From: Mariprofundus sp.
Lineage (GTDB): Bacteria; Pseudomonadota; Zetaproteobacteria; Mariprofundales; Mariprofundaceae
Assembly: GCA_021772775.1 (NCBI GenBank)
Contig: JAJFLH010000027.1
Coordinates: 87,153-151,152 of the forward strand
DNA: 64,000 nucleotides
Direction of reading: 5' to 3'
Below are positions 30,217-38,986 of the stretch, one piece after another. The stretch's first letter is position 1, and each line of letters starts with the position of its first letter. The notes beneath the pieces were generated by a model. The model saw only the letters and a program-made list of their open reading frames with translations. It was not told where the DNA came from and did no database searches. A program made the translations under genes and the position numbers.

Positions 30217-30287
30217 AGTTCGGGACAGGAAAAAGAGTCGACGCCATGTTGTAACTATCCACTGAGCACAATGCTCAGGAGGATATC

Positions 30288-30770
30288 ATGCAACATGAAA
30301 CTTTTTACTTACCGTACTGGTGGTGCTGGCTGGACCAACTGACTCTGGATAGACAGGGGTATGACGCAGGTGATGTGCTGTGTGAGCCGGTCTGCGGGAA
30401 ATGGGTGGATGCGGATCGCACCGCCCTCATTTCATCGCAGAGCCTTTTTCCCGGCCAGCACTTCATCTGGACTCCCGTCAATCTGGAGAAAGGTGGAGCA
30501 GGCAAGCTGGTGCCTCTGTACGAATATCTCGGAAGCGACGGGATTAGGCTCAATCTCGAATACATCACGACATGGGGACTTTGGCGTGCACGTCAGATTT
30601 CAGCATCGGACTTGGTCCCAGACGACCTCTCCCTTATTTGTTGTGACCCCAATGCGGCCATTGTTAGTGATCTGGATATCTCCGAGATGGATGAGGGAGA
30701 AGCTCAGGTGTTCCTTAAAGAGCAAGTCGAACTATTTGAGAAACACATGGGATGGTCTCCCAATGCTTAA
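30288..30770 (+). CDS. Unknown protein paired with the relaxase-like gene
   Basis: A 160-residue acidic, Trp-rich soluble protein with no recognised domain (FYLPYWWCWLDQLTLDRQGY, ISASDLVPDDLSLICCDPNA). AGGAGGATATC gives a strong ribosome site. Its last 8 bases overlap the ATG of the relaxase-like gene (ATGCTTAA), a sign of coupled translation and a shared job. Placed directly after oriT, it may be an oriT-binding or relaxosome accessory protein, but the sequence itself does not show a DNA-binding motif. Confidence 0.6.
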   Translation: MQHETFYLPYWWCWLDQLTLDRQGYDAGDVLCEPVCGKWVDADRTALISSQSLFPGQHFIWTPVNLEKGGAGKLVPLYEYLGSDGIRLNLEYITTWGLWRARQISASDLVPDDLSLICCDPNAAIVSDLDISEMDEGEAQVFLKEQVELFEKHMGWSPNA

Positions 30771-31344
30771 GATCGCTTGGGGAAAAGACGAAGCAAGGTT
30801 GCCAGCACATCTGGCGTACATAGCTGGGACAGGGCGCTATCGACACAAGAGAAAGGCAGAGAGCATTACATGCTCTCCTGAGATCGCGACGAAGCGTGCT
30901 CAGGAGGGTTTTCTCTCAGAATATGCTGTGACTTTGGCTCCCGATTCATCGAAAGGACAGCGGCGTGGTAAACGCACGGATCTGCGTATCGTTATTTCAT
31001 GGAAGGGCAATTTGAGGGAGAGACAGGAAGAGTTTCTCTGCGAATTTATGGCAGAGCACTTTCCCGATTGTCTCTGGTCATGGGCAAGGCACGTTAAGCC
31101 CAACCGGCAAGGGGAGGAAACAAGCCATTTTCATATAGTGGTTTGTCCTCGACGTATGGATGGGCGCATGCTCGATGTGCGAAAGGGCGATCTGAATCGT
31201 CTTAAGAATTCTTACCTGAAGCTTTCAAAACAATTGGGCTTGGCAACCGGCTGGGATCGCGAACCTCAAACCAAAGCCAAAGAGTTACCAAAACGTCAAA
31301 AGAGGAGATCGCGAAACAGAGTTCGAACACGAATTAGAAAATGA
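30763..31344 (+). CDS. Small relaxase-like mobilization protein
   Basis: A 193-residue protein strongly basic at its C-terminus (KRQKRRSRNRVRTRIRK). An N-terminal LPAHLAYIAGTGRY carries a Tyr where MOBP relaxases have the nicking Tyr, and ETSHFHIVVCPRRMDGR resembles the metal-binding HxH motif III of HUH relaxases. It is shorter than typical plasmid relaxases (only the catalytic domain would fit). The start ATG overlaps the previous stop by 8 bases; an earlier start in the same frame would lie wholly inside that gene. The MOBP-type nic site 550 bases upstream is its likely target. Relaxase identity is a reasoned call, not certain. Confidence 0.7.
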   Translation: MLKIAWGKDEARLPAHLAYIAGTGRYRHKRKAESITCSPEIATKRAQEGFLSEYAVTLAPDSSKGQRRGKRTDLRIVISWKGNLRERQEEFLCEFMAEHFPDCLWSWARHVKPNRQGEETSHFHIVVCPRRMDGRMLDVRKGDLNRLKNSYLKLSKQLGLATGWDREPQTKAKELPKRQKRRSRNRVRTRIRK

Positions 31345-31461
31345 AATCAGCATCATTTATACGAAAGAAAAAGACGGCATCATTCTGGTGCCTTCTTCTT
31401 TCGTAAGGTCTTTAGGTCAAGACTTTTTGATACTTACCTTCTAATGACTCTAATGGTGTTA

Positions 31462-32016
31462 TTACCCTACCAGTTTACTGAATGCCTCTCCAAGTGCGAC
31501 TCCAGTAGCGGCTGAAGGAACATGTTGAGTAACTGTGGGGAGAAAGTTCCCATTAGTCATATGAGTTTGTTTATAACTTTCGATTGTATCGCACAACTCA
31601 TCAAACGTACTAGAAATCACATCATCTCTTACCGCTAAAATTTCTGCATCGGAAACAGATTTGTTATTGTATTTAAAAAACACCACGCATGGAAAAGGTA
31701 TGGCTTCTTTAATGCCGAGTTCTGAAAGAAAAGTCTCATTGAATTTTTCTAAAGTAATTTTATTGCCATCTTCTCCAATGTTAAAATAAAATAGACTTAA
31801 CTCTTTTCCCAATATTTCATCTAAATCAGAAATTACATCTTTATTGTTTGTGATTCTAAGCATGTCCTGATTGTTGAAATCAAAAAACATAAAACCAAAG
31901 GCTTTACCACGCCCACTTTTGACTAGGTATTCAAGAACCTCTTCAAACTTTCCCCCAAAGTCCTTAAAGAGATATCCTCTCTTGTGGTTTAATGAATGCT
32001 CAACAATTGGAAACAT
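31462..32016 (-). CDS. Unknown protein of the island operon (third gene)
   Basis: A 184-residue soluble protein, A/T-rich in base composition, no signal peptide. Visible segments: YLFKDFGGKFEEVLEYLVKS, GFMFFDFNNQDMLRI, SLFYFNIGEDG and AIPFPCVVFFKYNNKSVSD; alternating strand/helix content suggests an alpha/beta fold. I do not recognise a family. It is last in a leftward operon after the genes at 32945-34012 and 32058-32861, with 41 bases to its upstream neighbour. Confidence 0.6.
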   Translation of the reverse strand: MFPIVEHSLNHKRGYLFKDFGGKFEEVLEYLVKSGRGKAFGFMFFDFNNQDMLRITNNKDVISDLDEILGKELSLFYFNIGEDGNKITLEKFNETFLSELGIKEAIPFPCVVFFKYNNKSVSDAEILAVRDDVISSTFDELCDTIESYKQTHMTNGNFLPTVTQHVPSAATGVALGEAFSKLVG

Positions 32017-32057
32017 AAGACACCTCGATAATGATAGAAAAATTAATAAATTGGATA

Positions 32058-32861
32058 TTATTCTGGAAACACGAATAGATTAGGATCTACCAAGTCATGT
32101 CTTTCCCTAGGCTTCGTTCCAAATATTTTGTAATAAGCATCAGGTTCTCCTTCAAGAACTTGGCTAGCATCAGCCTCAAACTGGTGAATTCTGTCGTTGA
32201 TTTTATTCGCACGTTGCTCACTTGTTTCATTTAGCTCGCGTGTTGCATAACCAATTTCCCTAATATCAAATAGTAATTGAACTCGCAGGGATTCCAGAAT
32301 GGTTATCCTTTCGTCCGATGCCAATGTATTAAGTGCCAAAATTGCGCTATGAAGCAGTTCAGGCATTCGAGGGTATCTGTAGGCATAGGAAGGGATACAA
32401 TGGACGGTTCTTTCATACCATTCATCTTTTCTGAGCCCGTATTGACCATAAATTGCTCGGCTTAGCCAATAGCCTCGGACTTTTTTCTTCAAATGCCACC
32501 ACCGTGATCGAGGGAGAGAAATGCCTCCGCTATATAAAACTTGGTTTGTGATCTGGTGACATACTCCGTGAATGCCATATACGTTTATAGTTCCATTTCT
32601 ATTTGGGTCATTGGCTCCCACAAGGCATTGAGCAACTTGTTTATCTAATGTGCACCCAAGAACCAGCCCCCCTTTTGACCTTCTGGGATCACCTGTTTTG
32701 TGAAAATCACCTTTGCAATACCAGAAAAGTTCATTGGCTTTCTTAACATCTCGAATCGAGGGATAAGGAGTTATTCTGGAGTCATATGAAGTAACCCATG
32801 TGTGGTCAACTGGTGAGTACCTAAAGAATGCAGGTTTTACCCAAACAAATGTATCGATCAT
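32058..32861 (-). CDS. Unknown protein, possible papain-like Cys/His motif
   Basis: A 267-residue soluble protein. The central INVYGIHGVCHQITNQVLYS resembles the GxCH...N pattern of NlpC/P60-related papain-like hydrolases in circularly permuted families, with Cys, His and Asn that could be catalytic; this is suggestive only. The N-terminal part is rich in aromatic residues (FVWVKPAFFRYSPVDHTWV), the C-terminal third is helical and charged. Middle gene of the leftward operon of the element, 83 bases after the PIN-like gene. Function unknown. Confidence 0.6.
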   Translation of the reverse strand: MIDTFVWVKPAFFRYSPVDHTWVTSYDSRITPYPSIRDVKKANELFWYCKGDFHKTGDPRRSKGGLVLGCTLDKQVAQCLVGANDPNRNGTINVYGIHGVCHQITNQVLYSGGISLPRSRWWHLKKKVRGYWLSRAIYGQYGLRKDEWYERTVHCIPSYAYRYPRMPELLHSAILALNTLASDERITILESLRVQLLFDIREIGYATRELNETSEQRANKINDRIHQFEADASQVLEGEPDAYYKIFGTKPRERHDLVDPNLFVFPE

Positions 32862-32944
32862 AATCCCTCTCCCAAGTGAATATGAAGATTAGTATGGGTG
32901 TGTTTAGTGATATCTGTCAAACCACTCCAAAGCTCAAGAAATTT

Positions 32945-34012
32945 TCAGGTAAAAGCAGAAGCAAAATCTTCAAATCCCTTAGTGATTAATATTGTATGCA
33001 GTTCATTTACTCTGCCGTCTTTAAAGGGTTGGTCTCCACCTTTCCCAAGCAACTTTCTTTTTTCTTGTAGAGAAATGAATGCATCATCTACAGCTTGCCA
33101 GTACGGACAGCTGTTCTGCTCATCAGTTCTTACAGTACAATAATACTTGCTATGCGGCTCTCCATCTACTGGGAAGTAATGAATAGATTCACTAAGCCAG
33201 TATAGTTTCGAGTCTAATGTGACTATCCATGTTTCTTGATTCTTTCCATAAAACTCTTCCTCAGAAAAGAGAAGGGCTGATTTGATGTATTTTAAGTCTT
33301 GAACTCCGTTAAAGATGTTCATTAAGCGTTGTTCGCCTCGGCCATTCCTGTTTAGGAAATTGTCTTTAATTCCTTGGATTTTGACTTTAAATCCCTGGCT
33401 GTAATTGCCCTTCTTTTCGCAAAAGCAATATTTAGCAATTTCAGCTTCTAGTGCGCTTAGAAGGTCAATGTCCTTACAGACTGATTCCATATATTTATTG
33501 AATTTATCTATTGGACTTAAATTGGGATAACTTGAGTCAATAATATGGATTTGTATCAATGAATAATATGAAACGGAATGGATATATTGTTCTCCAATTG
33601 GAAGCTCTTCAAATCTCTTCCTTCGAGTGTTTGAAACAATAGTTTCTGAGTGCCGTGTCGAAGCCGGATGGTCAATCATTTGAGGGCAAAAGAATGATAG
33701 AAATGTCTCATATACACCGAAACATTGGTTCTTGAACTTTGGATGAACTTCATTGAGGGCAAATCCCGGAGTTAGGCATATGCTTTCTTCTGGACAAGTA
33801 TTAATGAAGTTGATTAGTTCCGTTAATTTGAACTCGTTTGGATCTCCACCTCTTAGTAGAACATCTTCCATTCGAATAAGAATATTTAAGTCGAGCAATA
33901 AAGATGTTTCTGTATTTCTGGCTTTGTTTTCTTTAACTCTCTTTACAGATAGTGGGGGAGAGCTGTCTGATTCTCTGCACGGTTTAATAAACCTAAGTTG
34001 ATAATCAGTCAT
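32945..34012 (-). CDS. PIN-like protein, first gene of the island operon
   Basis: A 355-residue soluble protein. LLLDLNILIRMED near residue 45, TPGFALNEV near residue 85 and a late WIVTLDSKLYWL supply Asp, Glu and Asp in the order and strand contexts of PIN-type ribonucleases, so a PIN-like fold is plausible though much longer than VapC. The ATG at 34012 is preferred; a TTG three codons earlier is possible. No good ribosome site is seen. First of three same-strand genes ending at 31462; the set is not linked in sequence to the integrase, which has its own terminator. Confidence 0.6.
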   Translation of the reverse strand: MTDYQLRFIKPCRESDSSPPLSVKRVKENKARNTETSLLLDLNILIRMEDVLLRGGDPNEFKLTELINFINTCPEESICLTPGFALNEVHPKFKNQCFGVYETFLSFFCPQMIDHPASTRHSETIVSNTRRKRFEELPIGEQYIHSVSYYSLIQIHIIDSSYPNLSPIDKFNKYMESVCKDIDLLSALEAEIAKYCFCEKKGNYSQGFKVKIQGIKDNFLNRNGRGEQRLMNIFNGVQDLKYIKSALLFSEEEFYGKNQETWIVTLDSKLYWLSESIHYFPVDGEPHSKYYCTVRTDEQNSCPYWQAVDDAFISLQEKRKLLGKGGDQPFKDGRVNELHTILITKGFEDFASAFT

Positions 34013-34174
34013 TACTTTCAATGTTGGGCATTGGGGGTACCTTTGTCACCTGTATATTATTTGGTCACGTAAATTCAGCATCCAAATGTTATTTGTTACA
34101 ACGGTAATATGGCGTACTCCGCATTGCAATTAATGTCATGCAGTAGAAGAATCATAGGATTCTTATTCAAATAA

Positions 34175-34202
34175 AAAAGGCATCATATGAAATGATGCCT
34201 TT
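34175..34202 (-). terminator. Terminator of the integrase gene
   Basis: AAAAGGCATCAT-ATGAA-ATGATGCCTTT, a clean stem with A/T tracts, 14 bases past the integrase stop and downstream of it on the minus strand. Confidence 0.85.
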
Positions 34203-34215
34203 AATGTGTGGTTGA

Positions 34216-35280
34216 TTATGCTACTAGCCTTATATTACTACGCTGCCGTTTCACATCTTTTCTCAAGCGTTCCAGTTCGTCTGTCATCGCGAGCTTTTCA
34301 ACAATATGTCTGGCGTTTAAATGAGTGTATCTATCCAGCATCTGGTAGGACTTATGGCCCGTAATCATTTTTACTTCTGTGGCACTCAGGCCTTTCTCAA
34401 AAAGTCGTGATGTCGCTTCATGGCGCAAATCGTGGAAGCGTATGTTCTCAAGTTCTGTTTTCTCTCTAATGCGAGAGAATGCCTTGGTAACGCTATCTGC
34501 CCTGATCGGGAAAACTCGACCAGATTCCTTCACACCACTTTGACCAAATAGCCGCATGGCAAAAGGGGAGAGCGGAACTGTTCTTTGGTCACCGTTCTTT
34601 GTATCAGGTAGGTATGCAGTGCCTTCTTCAAGGTCGATATGTTCCCAGCGCAACTTGACGATTTCTCCACGTCTCATGGCTGTCTCTATGGCTAATGGAA
34701 TTATGATTTCCATCATCTCGTCCTTTCCATATTTACTGGCAGCTGTAAGTAGAATTCTCTGTTCGATGCTAGAGCAGCGTCTGTTCCTGGGCGCTCCTGC
34801 TTTTGGTTTCTCAATGTCCCGAACAGGATTATCCACTTTAAGTTTGAATCTCTTTCGCGCTTTGGTGAAAACACCACTGATTAGCTCAAGCTCATGTCGA
34901 ATGGTTGTTCCTGTGACTTCTTCTTCCCTGTAATCAATATAGTCAGTCAGATCATCAGCTGTGATTTTCCCGATAGCCTTATCCAGGATGTCCAGAGCAT
35001 CTAAGGTTCTTTTGACAACCCTGATCCGCGAATACTCGCGATCAGCTCCTTTCTTCTGTGGCGTGACTTCATCTCTATATCTGTCGATGACTTCTTCGAA
35101 TGGTGTGTTCTCAGCTTTGAGGATTCCTTCGAAGGAATCGTTTCTCATTGCCTCTTCTGTGGCGTCAGCCCACTTGGATGCTTCAATCTTGGTTTCAAAT
35201 GTTTTTGATTGTTGTGGAAAGCCTGATTTTCTGACCATTGCCTGCCACTGGTACTGTCCTCTTTTTCTTATTGTAGCCAT
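34216..35280 (-). CDS. Tyrosine-recombinase integrase
   Basis: A 354-residue site-specific recombinase that inserts and excises the element at the tRNA-fMet gene. The N-terminal 60 residues form an arm-binding-type domain (IRKRGQYQWQAMVRKSGF...), then a core-binding SAM-like region, then the catalytic domain with all active residues: Arg in ETAMRRGEIVKLRW, Lys in TKNGDQRTVPL, HDLRHEATSRLFEKG, the second His in TGHKS and the nucleophilic Tyr in MLDRYTHL. It lies next to the rebuilt tRNA, reading away from it, with arm-type repeats between. Confidence 0.95.
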   Translation of the reverse strand: MATIRKRGQYQWQAMVRKSGFPQQSKTFETKIEASKWADATEEAMRNDSFEGILKAENTPFEEVIDRYRDEVTPQKKGADREYSRIRVVKRTLDALDILDKAIGKITADDLTDYIDYREEEVTGTTIRHELELISGVFTKARKRFKLKVDNPVRDIEKPKAGAPRNRRCSSIEQRILLTAASKYGKDEMMEIIIPLAIETAMRRGEIVKLRWEHIDLEEGTAYLPDTKNGDQRTVPLSPFAMRLFGQSGVKESGRVFPIRADSVTKAFSRIREKTELENIRFHDLRHEATSRLFEKGLSATEVKMITGHKSYQMLDRYTHLNARHIVEKLAMTDELERLRKDVKRQRSNIRLVA

Positions 35281-35347
35281 AGTATTTATCCCTTGATTAC
35301 GTACCCGATAAATCGGGTGAAATCAATAGGAAAAGGCACAAAATTAG

Positions 35348-35429
35348 TGTGACAAATGGTGTGACAAAGCCCCGAAATCAGGGCGAATCAGACCAGTAAC
35401 AACACCAACTGTGACAAAAAGTGTGACAA
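35348..35429. repeat. Right integrase arm-type sites
   Basis: Two tandem pairs of TGTGACAA: 35348-35355 with 35360-35367, and 35410-35417 with 35422-35429. Each pair has a 12-base period, the same as the left-end pair at 25010-25029. Confidence 0.75.
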
Positions 35430-35436
35430 AAAAGAA

Positions 35437-35470
35437 AAAGGGCCCTAGGCCGTTAAGCGTAAGTCCCTTT
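35437..35470 (-). terminator. Likely terminator of the rebuilt tRNA-fMet
   Basis: Read on the minus strand: AAAGGG, an internal CTTA/TAGG pairing, then CCCTTTTTTC. It lies 16 bases after the tRNA 3' end and would be supplied by the element. Confidence 0.55.
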
Positions 35471-35485
35471 AAATAAAGCATAATT

Positions 35486-35560
<75 letters not shown>

Positions 35561-35579
35561 TCAGGGTGTTAATTAAACG

Positions 35580-35617
35580 AAGCCCGTAAGTTATCGTTGA
35601 GATAAGCTTACGGGCTT
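35580..35617 (-). terminator. Hairpin between the two tRNA-fMet genes
   Basis: AAGCCCGTAAG-TTATC-GTTGA-GATAA-G-CTTACGGGCTT: a 16-bp stem with one bulged G. On the minus strand it follows the upstream tRNA by 6 bases. The T run is weak, so it may be a terminator or a processing hairpin. Confidence 0.6.
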
Positions 35618-35622
35618 ATATT

Positions 35623-35697
<75 letters not shown>

Positions 35698-35843
35698 TTA
35701 AGGAGGCCGAAATGTAGCGTCGAACTTGGCCCTGTCAACCGCTTATAATTATGAGGCTATATTGGTTGACCGAACCGCAGGCCAGCATAAAATCGGGATT
35801 TGCTCTGATGACTGAATGGATGGTCGTTGGATAAGGATGGCAG

Positions 35844-36551
35844 ATCATTACTACTCAGCATTCACTCATTCTATTCGATTGCGATGGCACTTTGACCAAT
35901 TCGCATGATGCCATTGTGCAGGCTATGCAGCGGGCGTTTAAAGCTGTTACTCTTCCCGAGCCAAAGGCAGAAGCGGTAAATCAGATTATCGGTTTGTCAC
36001 TTAGCAAGGCCATTGATGGATTGCTGCCAGTGGCGTTGCAATCGGATATCTCATTGCATCAGCAGATTGAGCAGGCATATCGCCACAGCTATCTCACTGC
36101 TGAAGATGATGTTGAGCTATTTCCCCACGTGCGAGAGACATTGGAAGCTATACGTCAGCGTGGTTATTGGCTTGGTGTGGTGACGGGAAAATCTAAATCA
36201 GGTTTGTTGCGTGTGCTGGAGCGGTTTGATTTAAGCGATCAATTTTATGTGCTGCGTACAGCAGATTGCACCCATTCTAAGCCGCATCCAGCCATGGTGC
36301 TTGAGTGCATGCAGGAGATGGGTGTGAAGGCCGAGCATGTCTGTGTGGTTGGAGATGCACTGTTCGATATTCAGATGGCCAAGGCTGCCAAGGTTCGATC
36401 ATTGGGAGTTTCTTTCGGGGTTGCAGGCAGTGAAGAGCTGATGCAAGCTGGAGCTGAAGTGGTGGTCAATGATTTTGTTGAGCTTTTGCAATATTTTCCA
36501 CCCTTGCAAGATTTGCCACAAAAGCCGACCATGTCAGGCCGAAAAAATTAA
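35844..36551 (+). CDS. HAD phosphatase, phosphoglycolate-phosphatase-like, with no standard start codon
   Basis: HAD-superfamily subclass IA phosphatase. Motif I LFDCDGTLTNSH, motif II VVTGKSKSG, motif III Lys in HSKPHP and motif IV VVGDALFDIQMA are all present, so the enzyme should be active. The helical cap between motifs I and II matches phosphoglycolate phosphatases, which clear the 2-phosphoglycolate made by RuBisCO oxygenation, a useful role here but not proven. Motif I lies upstream of any ATG, GTG or TTG: the frame is closed by TAA at 35832-35834 and offers only ATC (35844) or ATT (35847), with AAGGA at a good distance. I place the start there tentatively; the first usual codon, TTG at 35892, would remove the catalytic Asp pair. 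Confidence 0.8.
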   Translation: MITTQHSLILFDCDGTLTNSHDAIVQAMQRAFKAVTLPEPKAEAVNQIIGLSLSKAIDGLLPVALQSDISLHQQIEQAYRHSYLTAEDDVELFPHVRETLEAIRQRGYWLGVVTGKSKSGLLRVLERFDLSDQFYVLRTADCTHSKPHPAMVLECMQEMGVKAEHVCVVGDALFDIQMAKAAKVRSLGVSFGVAGSEELMQAGAEVVVNDFVELLQYFPPLQDLPQKPTMSGRKN

Positions 36552-36607
36552 TAGTTTGAGCCATTCTGGATTTAACGGCTCGCTTGAATGCGCCTGGGGG
36601 CATCGTT

Positions 36608-38944
36608 GTGTCTAAAGTAGTTCGTTACACTCTCATTACCATTGTTTTGATCATTGTGATTTTGTTGGCAGCACCATTTTTTATTGATGTAAATGTCTAC
36701 AAGAGTGAGATCGAGAAAAAGGTTGAAGATGCAACTGGTCGTCAGTTAAGTATTGGCAACATTGATGCATCGCTATTTCCGTGGGTGGGCGTGGAGCTGA
36801 AAGATGTGCATTTAGCCAATCGTTCTGGCTTTGCTCAACGTGACTTCCTGAGTGTAGAGCGTTTGCATGTGAAGTTGGCCCTGTTGCCTCTGCTCTCTAA
36901 ATCAATAGAGATTGAACATTTTGAAGTGGTTTCACCTGTAGTGTATCTGGAGCGTGCTGAGAGTGGCGAAAGCAACTGGGCTGATCTTGTGGGTTCACCA
37001 CAACAGGCCAATCATACGGTTGCCGAGGCTTCTCAAGCTAAGCCATCCGGTGCTCCTGTGGCTGCATCTCAATCAAATCAGGCGAGTGTACCGGCTGCAC
37101 CAGCGTTGGCTGCTTTGCAGGCCGAGACACTTACGCTTAGCGGTGGGCAGATCACATGGGTGGATGCAGGGGCGGCACCTGTTGTGTTGTCCGAATTGAA
37201 TGTGGCATTGGAAGATGTGCAGTTGGAGCGGCCTGTTGCGGTACGTATCTCAGGTAAAATATCGGGTAATGGTTTTGATCTGGACGCACATGTGGGGCCA
37301 GTTGGTGATCCTGCAGCATTAGATCCGCTTGCATTGCCACTGCAGGGCCATTTGAAGGCCGACAATATTCAGTTGCAGCCATTTCAGCATTTGATTTCGG
37401 AGTGGCCGCAACAATTGGGTGAAATTGCAGCAGCATCGGCGCAGCTTTCTCTGCAAATGGAACAGCACCCCAATGGCGTGCGTTTGGTTGAAGGAGAGGC
37501 GCAGCTGAAGGCGACGCATGCGCTGGGCTTGACCTGGAAAGTTGAAATGCCAAAAGCTGATCAGCTCAAGGTGAATTATGTCTCTTTGGTGGTGGATGGT
37601 AAGGCTTTGATCGACGTGAAAGGTCATGTTGAACATCTGTTAACTGATCCGAATTTTGTCATGCGTCTAGAGGGGCATCCCATTGAACGTACATGGCTGG
37701 AGGCTTTTGTACCCGACTTGAATGCGATGTATGCTGGGCACCCTGCACCATGGCAGCAGGTGAAGTTTGGTGCATTGCTGGCTGGTGGCAGTAAACAGCT
37801 GGATATTCGTGATCTACAGTTGAAACTGGATCAGGAGCTGTTGAATATCTCGGGGGCGGTGGCTTATGCTGGCCCTAACATCCGCTTGCGTGTGGCGGCT
37901 AAATCGTTACATCTTGATGCGTGGTTGCCACAGGGCAAAGAACAAGAGGCTCTGGATAGCACTGACCAGTCCAAATTAAAAGGATTCTCGATGATCAGCG
38001 AAGCGATTGCTGCAGTTGAGAATAAAGAGCAAGAGGCAATAGTAGAACCGGATTTGCGTTTTCTGAAAAGCTGGAAACTGGCTTCGCAATTTAAGGTGAA
38101 AACACTGTATATGCGCGGTATGGAGATGGGGGATTTCTCTGCTGTAATCAATGGTGCTAAGGGGCATTTTAATTTAAGTCCGCTGAGTTTTAAGCTGGCT
38201 GGTGGCAAAGTGACAGAAAAAGCCAGTTTGAATGTGAATACCTTCCCTGTGAAATGGAAGGAGTCAGTCCATATTTCGCGTGTGCAAGCAGGCCCGTTGC
38301 TTAAAACCTTGGCTGATATGGACATGTTGGAAGGTAGCATGGATATGGATACGAAATTCTATGCAACCGGGCTTACTGCAAAGGCTATCAATACACTCAA
38401 TGGGCGTGGTAATGTGTTGTTCCGTGATGGTAAGTTAAAAGGCTTTGATATCGCGGGAACTATTCGTAAATTTACCCATCCCGCCTCCTCTCAAGAGGGA
38501 GCGCAAGCGACTGATTTTGCTCAGCTCTCAGGCAGTTTCGATGTGAAAAATGGTATCGCGGATAATAAGGATCTGTTCATGGCTTCACCGCTGTTGCGAG
38601 TGACCGGTAAAGGTAAAATAAATTTGGTAGAAAAAAGCCTGGATTATGAAGTGAAACCGCGTGTGGTGGGGACATTGAAAGGGCAGGGGGATACTTATCT
38701 GCGCAAAGGTTTGTCGGTACCTTTGCATATCTACGGGCCATTTGATGCCCCTAAAATCAAACCTATCATCAATGCTAAAACAGTGATCCAAAATGCGCCT
38801 GCCCTGTTGAATAACGGTGGGCTAAATAAGCTGCTAGGTGGAGCCGCCGACGCTCACTCATCCCCTGCTCAGGATGAGGCAAAACCAGAGTCACCTCAGA
38901 AGCAACTTCTTAAAGGACTTGGGGGATTGATCCCCGGCTTTTAA
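36608..38944 (+). CDS. AsmA-family envelope protein
   Basis: AsmA-like proteins are large, inner-membrane-anchored periplasmic proteins related to bridge-like lipid transporters and linked to outer-membrane assembly. The 778-residue protein has an N-terminal membrane anchor (YTLITIVLIIVILLAAPFFI), the family start FIDVNVYKSEIEKKVEDATG followed by RQLSIGNIDASLFPWVGVEL, and a C-terminal AsmA domain (LNGRGNVLFRDGKLKGFDI). Residues about 140-170 are an Ala/Ser/Pro-rich linker. A GTG start at 36608 with GGGGG upstream is preferred to a TTG 8 codons earlier. Confidence 0.9.
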   Translation: MSKVVRYTLITIVLIIVILLAAPFFIDVNVYKSEIEKKVEDATGRQLSIGNIDASLFPWVGVELKDVHLANRSGFAQRDFLSVERLHVKLALLPLLSKSIEIEHFEVVSPVVYLERAESGESNWADLVGSPQQANHTVAEASQAKPSGAPVAASQSNQASVPAAPALAALQAETLTLSGGQITWVDAGAAPVVLSELNVALEDVQLERPVAVRISGKISGNGFDLDAHVGPVGDPAALDPLALPLQGHLKADNIQLQPFQHLISEWPQQLGEIAAASAQLSLQMEQHPNGVRLVEGEAQLKATHALGLTWKVEMPKADQLKVNYVSLVVDGKALIDVKGHVEHLLTDPNFVMRLEGHPIERTWLEAFVPDLNAMYAGHPAPWQQVKFGALLAGGSKQLDIRDLQLKLDQELLNISGAVAYAGPNIRLRVAAKSLHLDAWLPQGKEQEALDSTDQSKLKGFSMISEAIAAVENKEQEAIVEPDLRFLKSWKLASQFKVKTLYMRGMEMGDFSAVINGAKGHFNLSPLSFKLAGGKVTEKASLNVNTFPVKWKESVHISRVQAGPLLKTLADMDMLEGSMDMDTKFYATGLTAKAINTLNGRGNVLFRDGKLKGFDIAGTIRKFTHPASSQEGAQATDFAQLSGSFDVKNGIADNKDLFMASPLLRVTGKGKINLVEKSLDYEVKPRVVGTLKGQGDTYLRKGLSVPLHIYGPFDAPKIKPIINAKTVIQNAPALLNNGGLNKLLGGAADAHSSPAQDEAKPESPQKQLLKGLGGLIPGF

Positions 38945-38986
38945 GAGCTATTTCAGGGTTTACTATTAAAAGGGTAGGAATTCATC

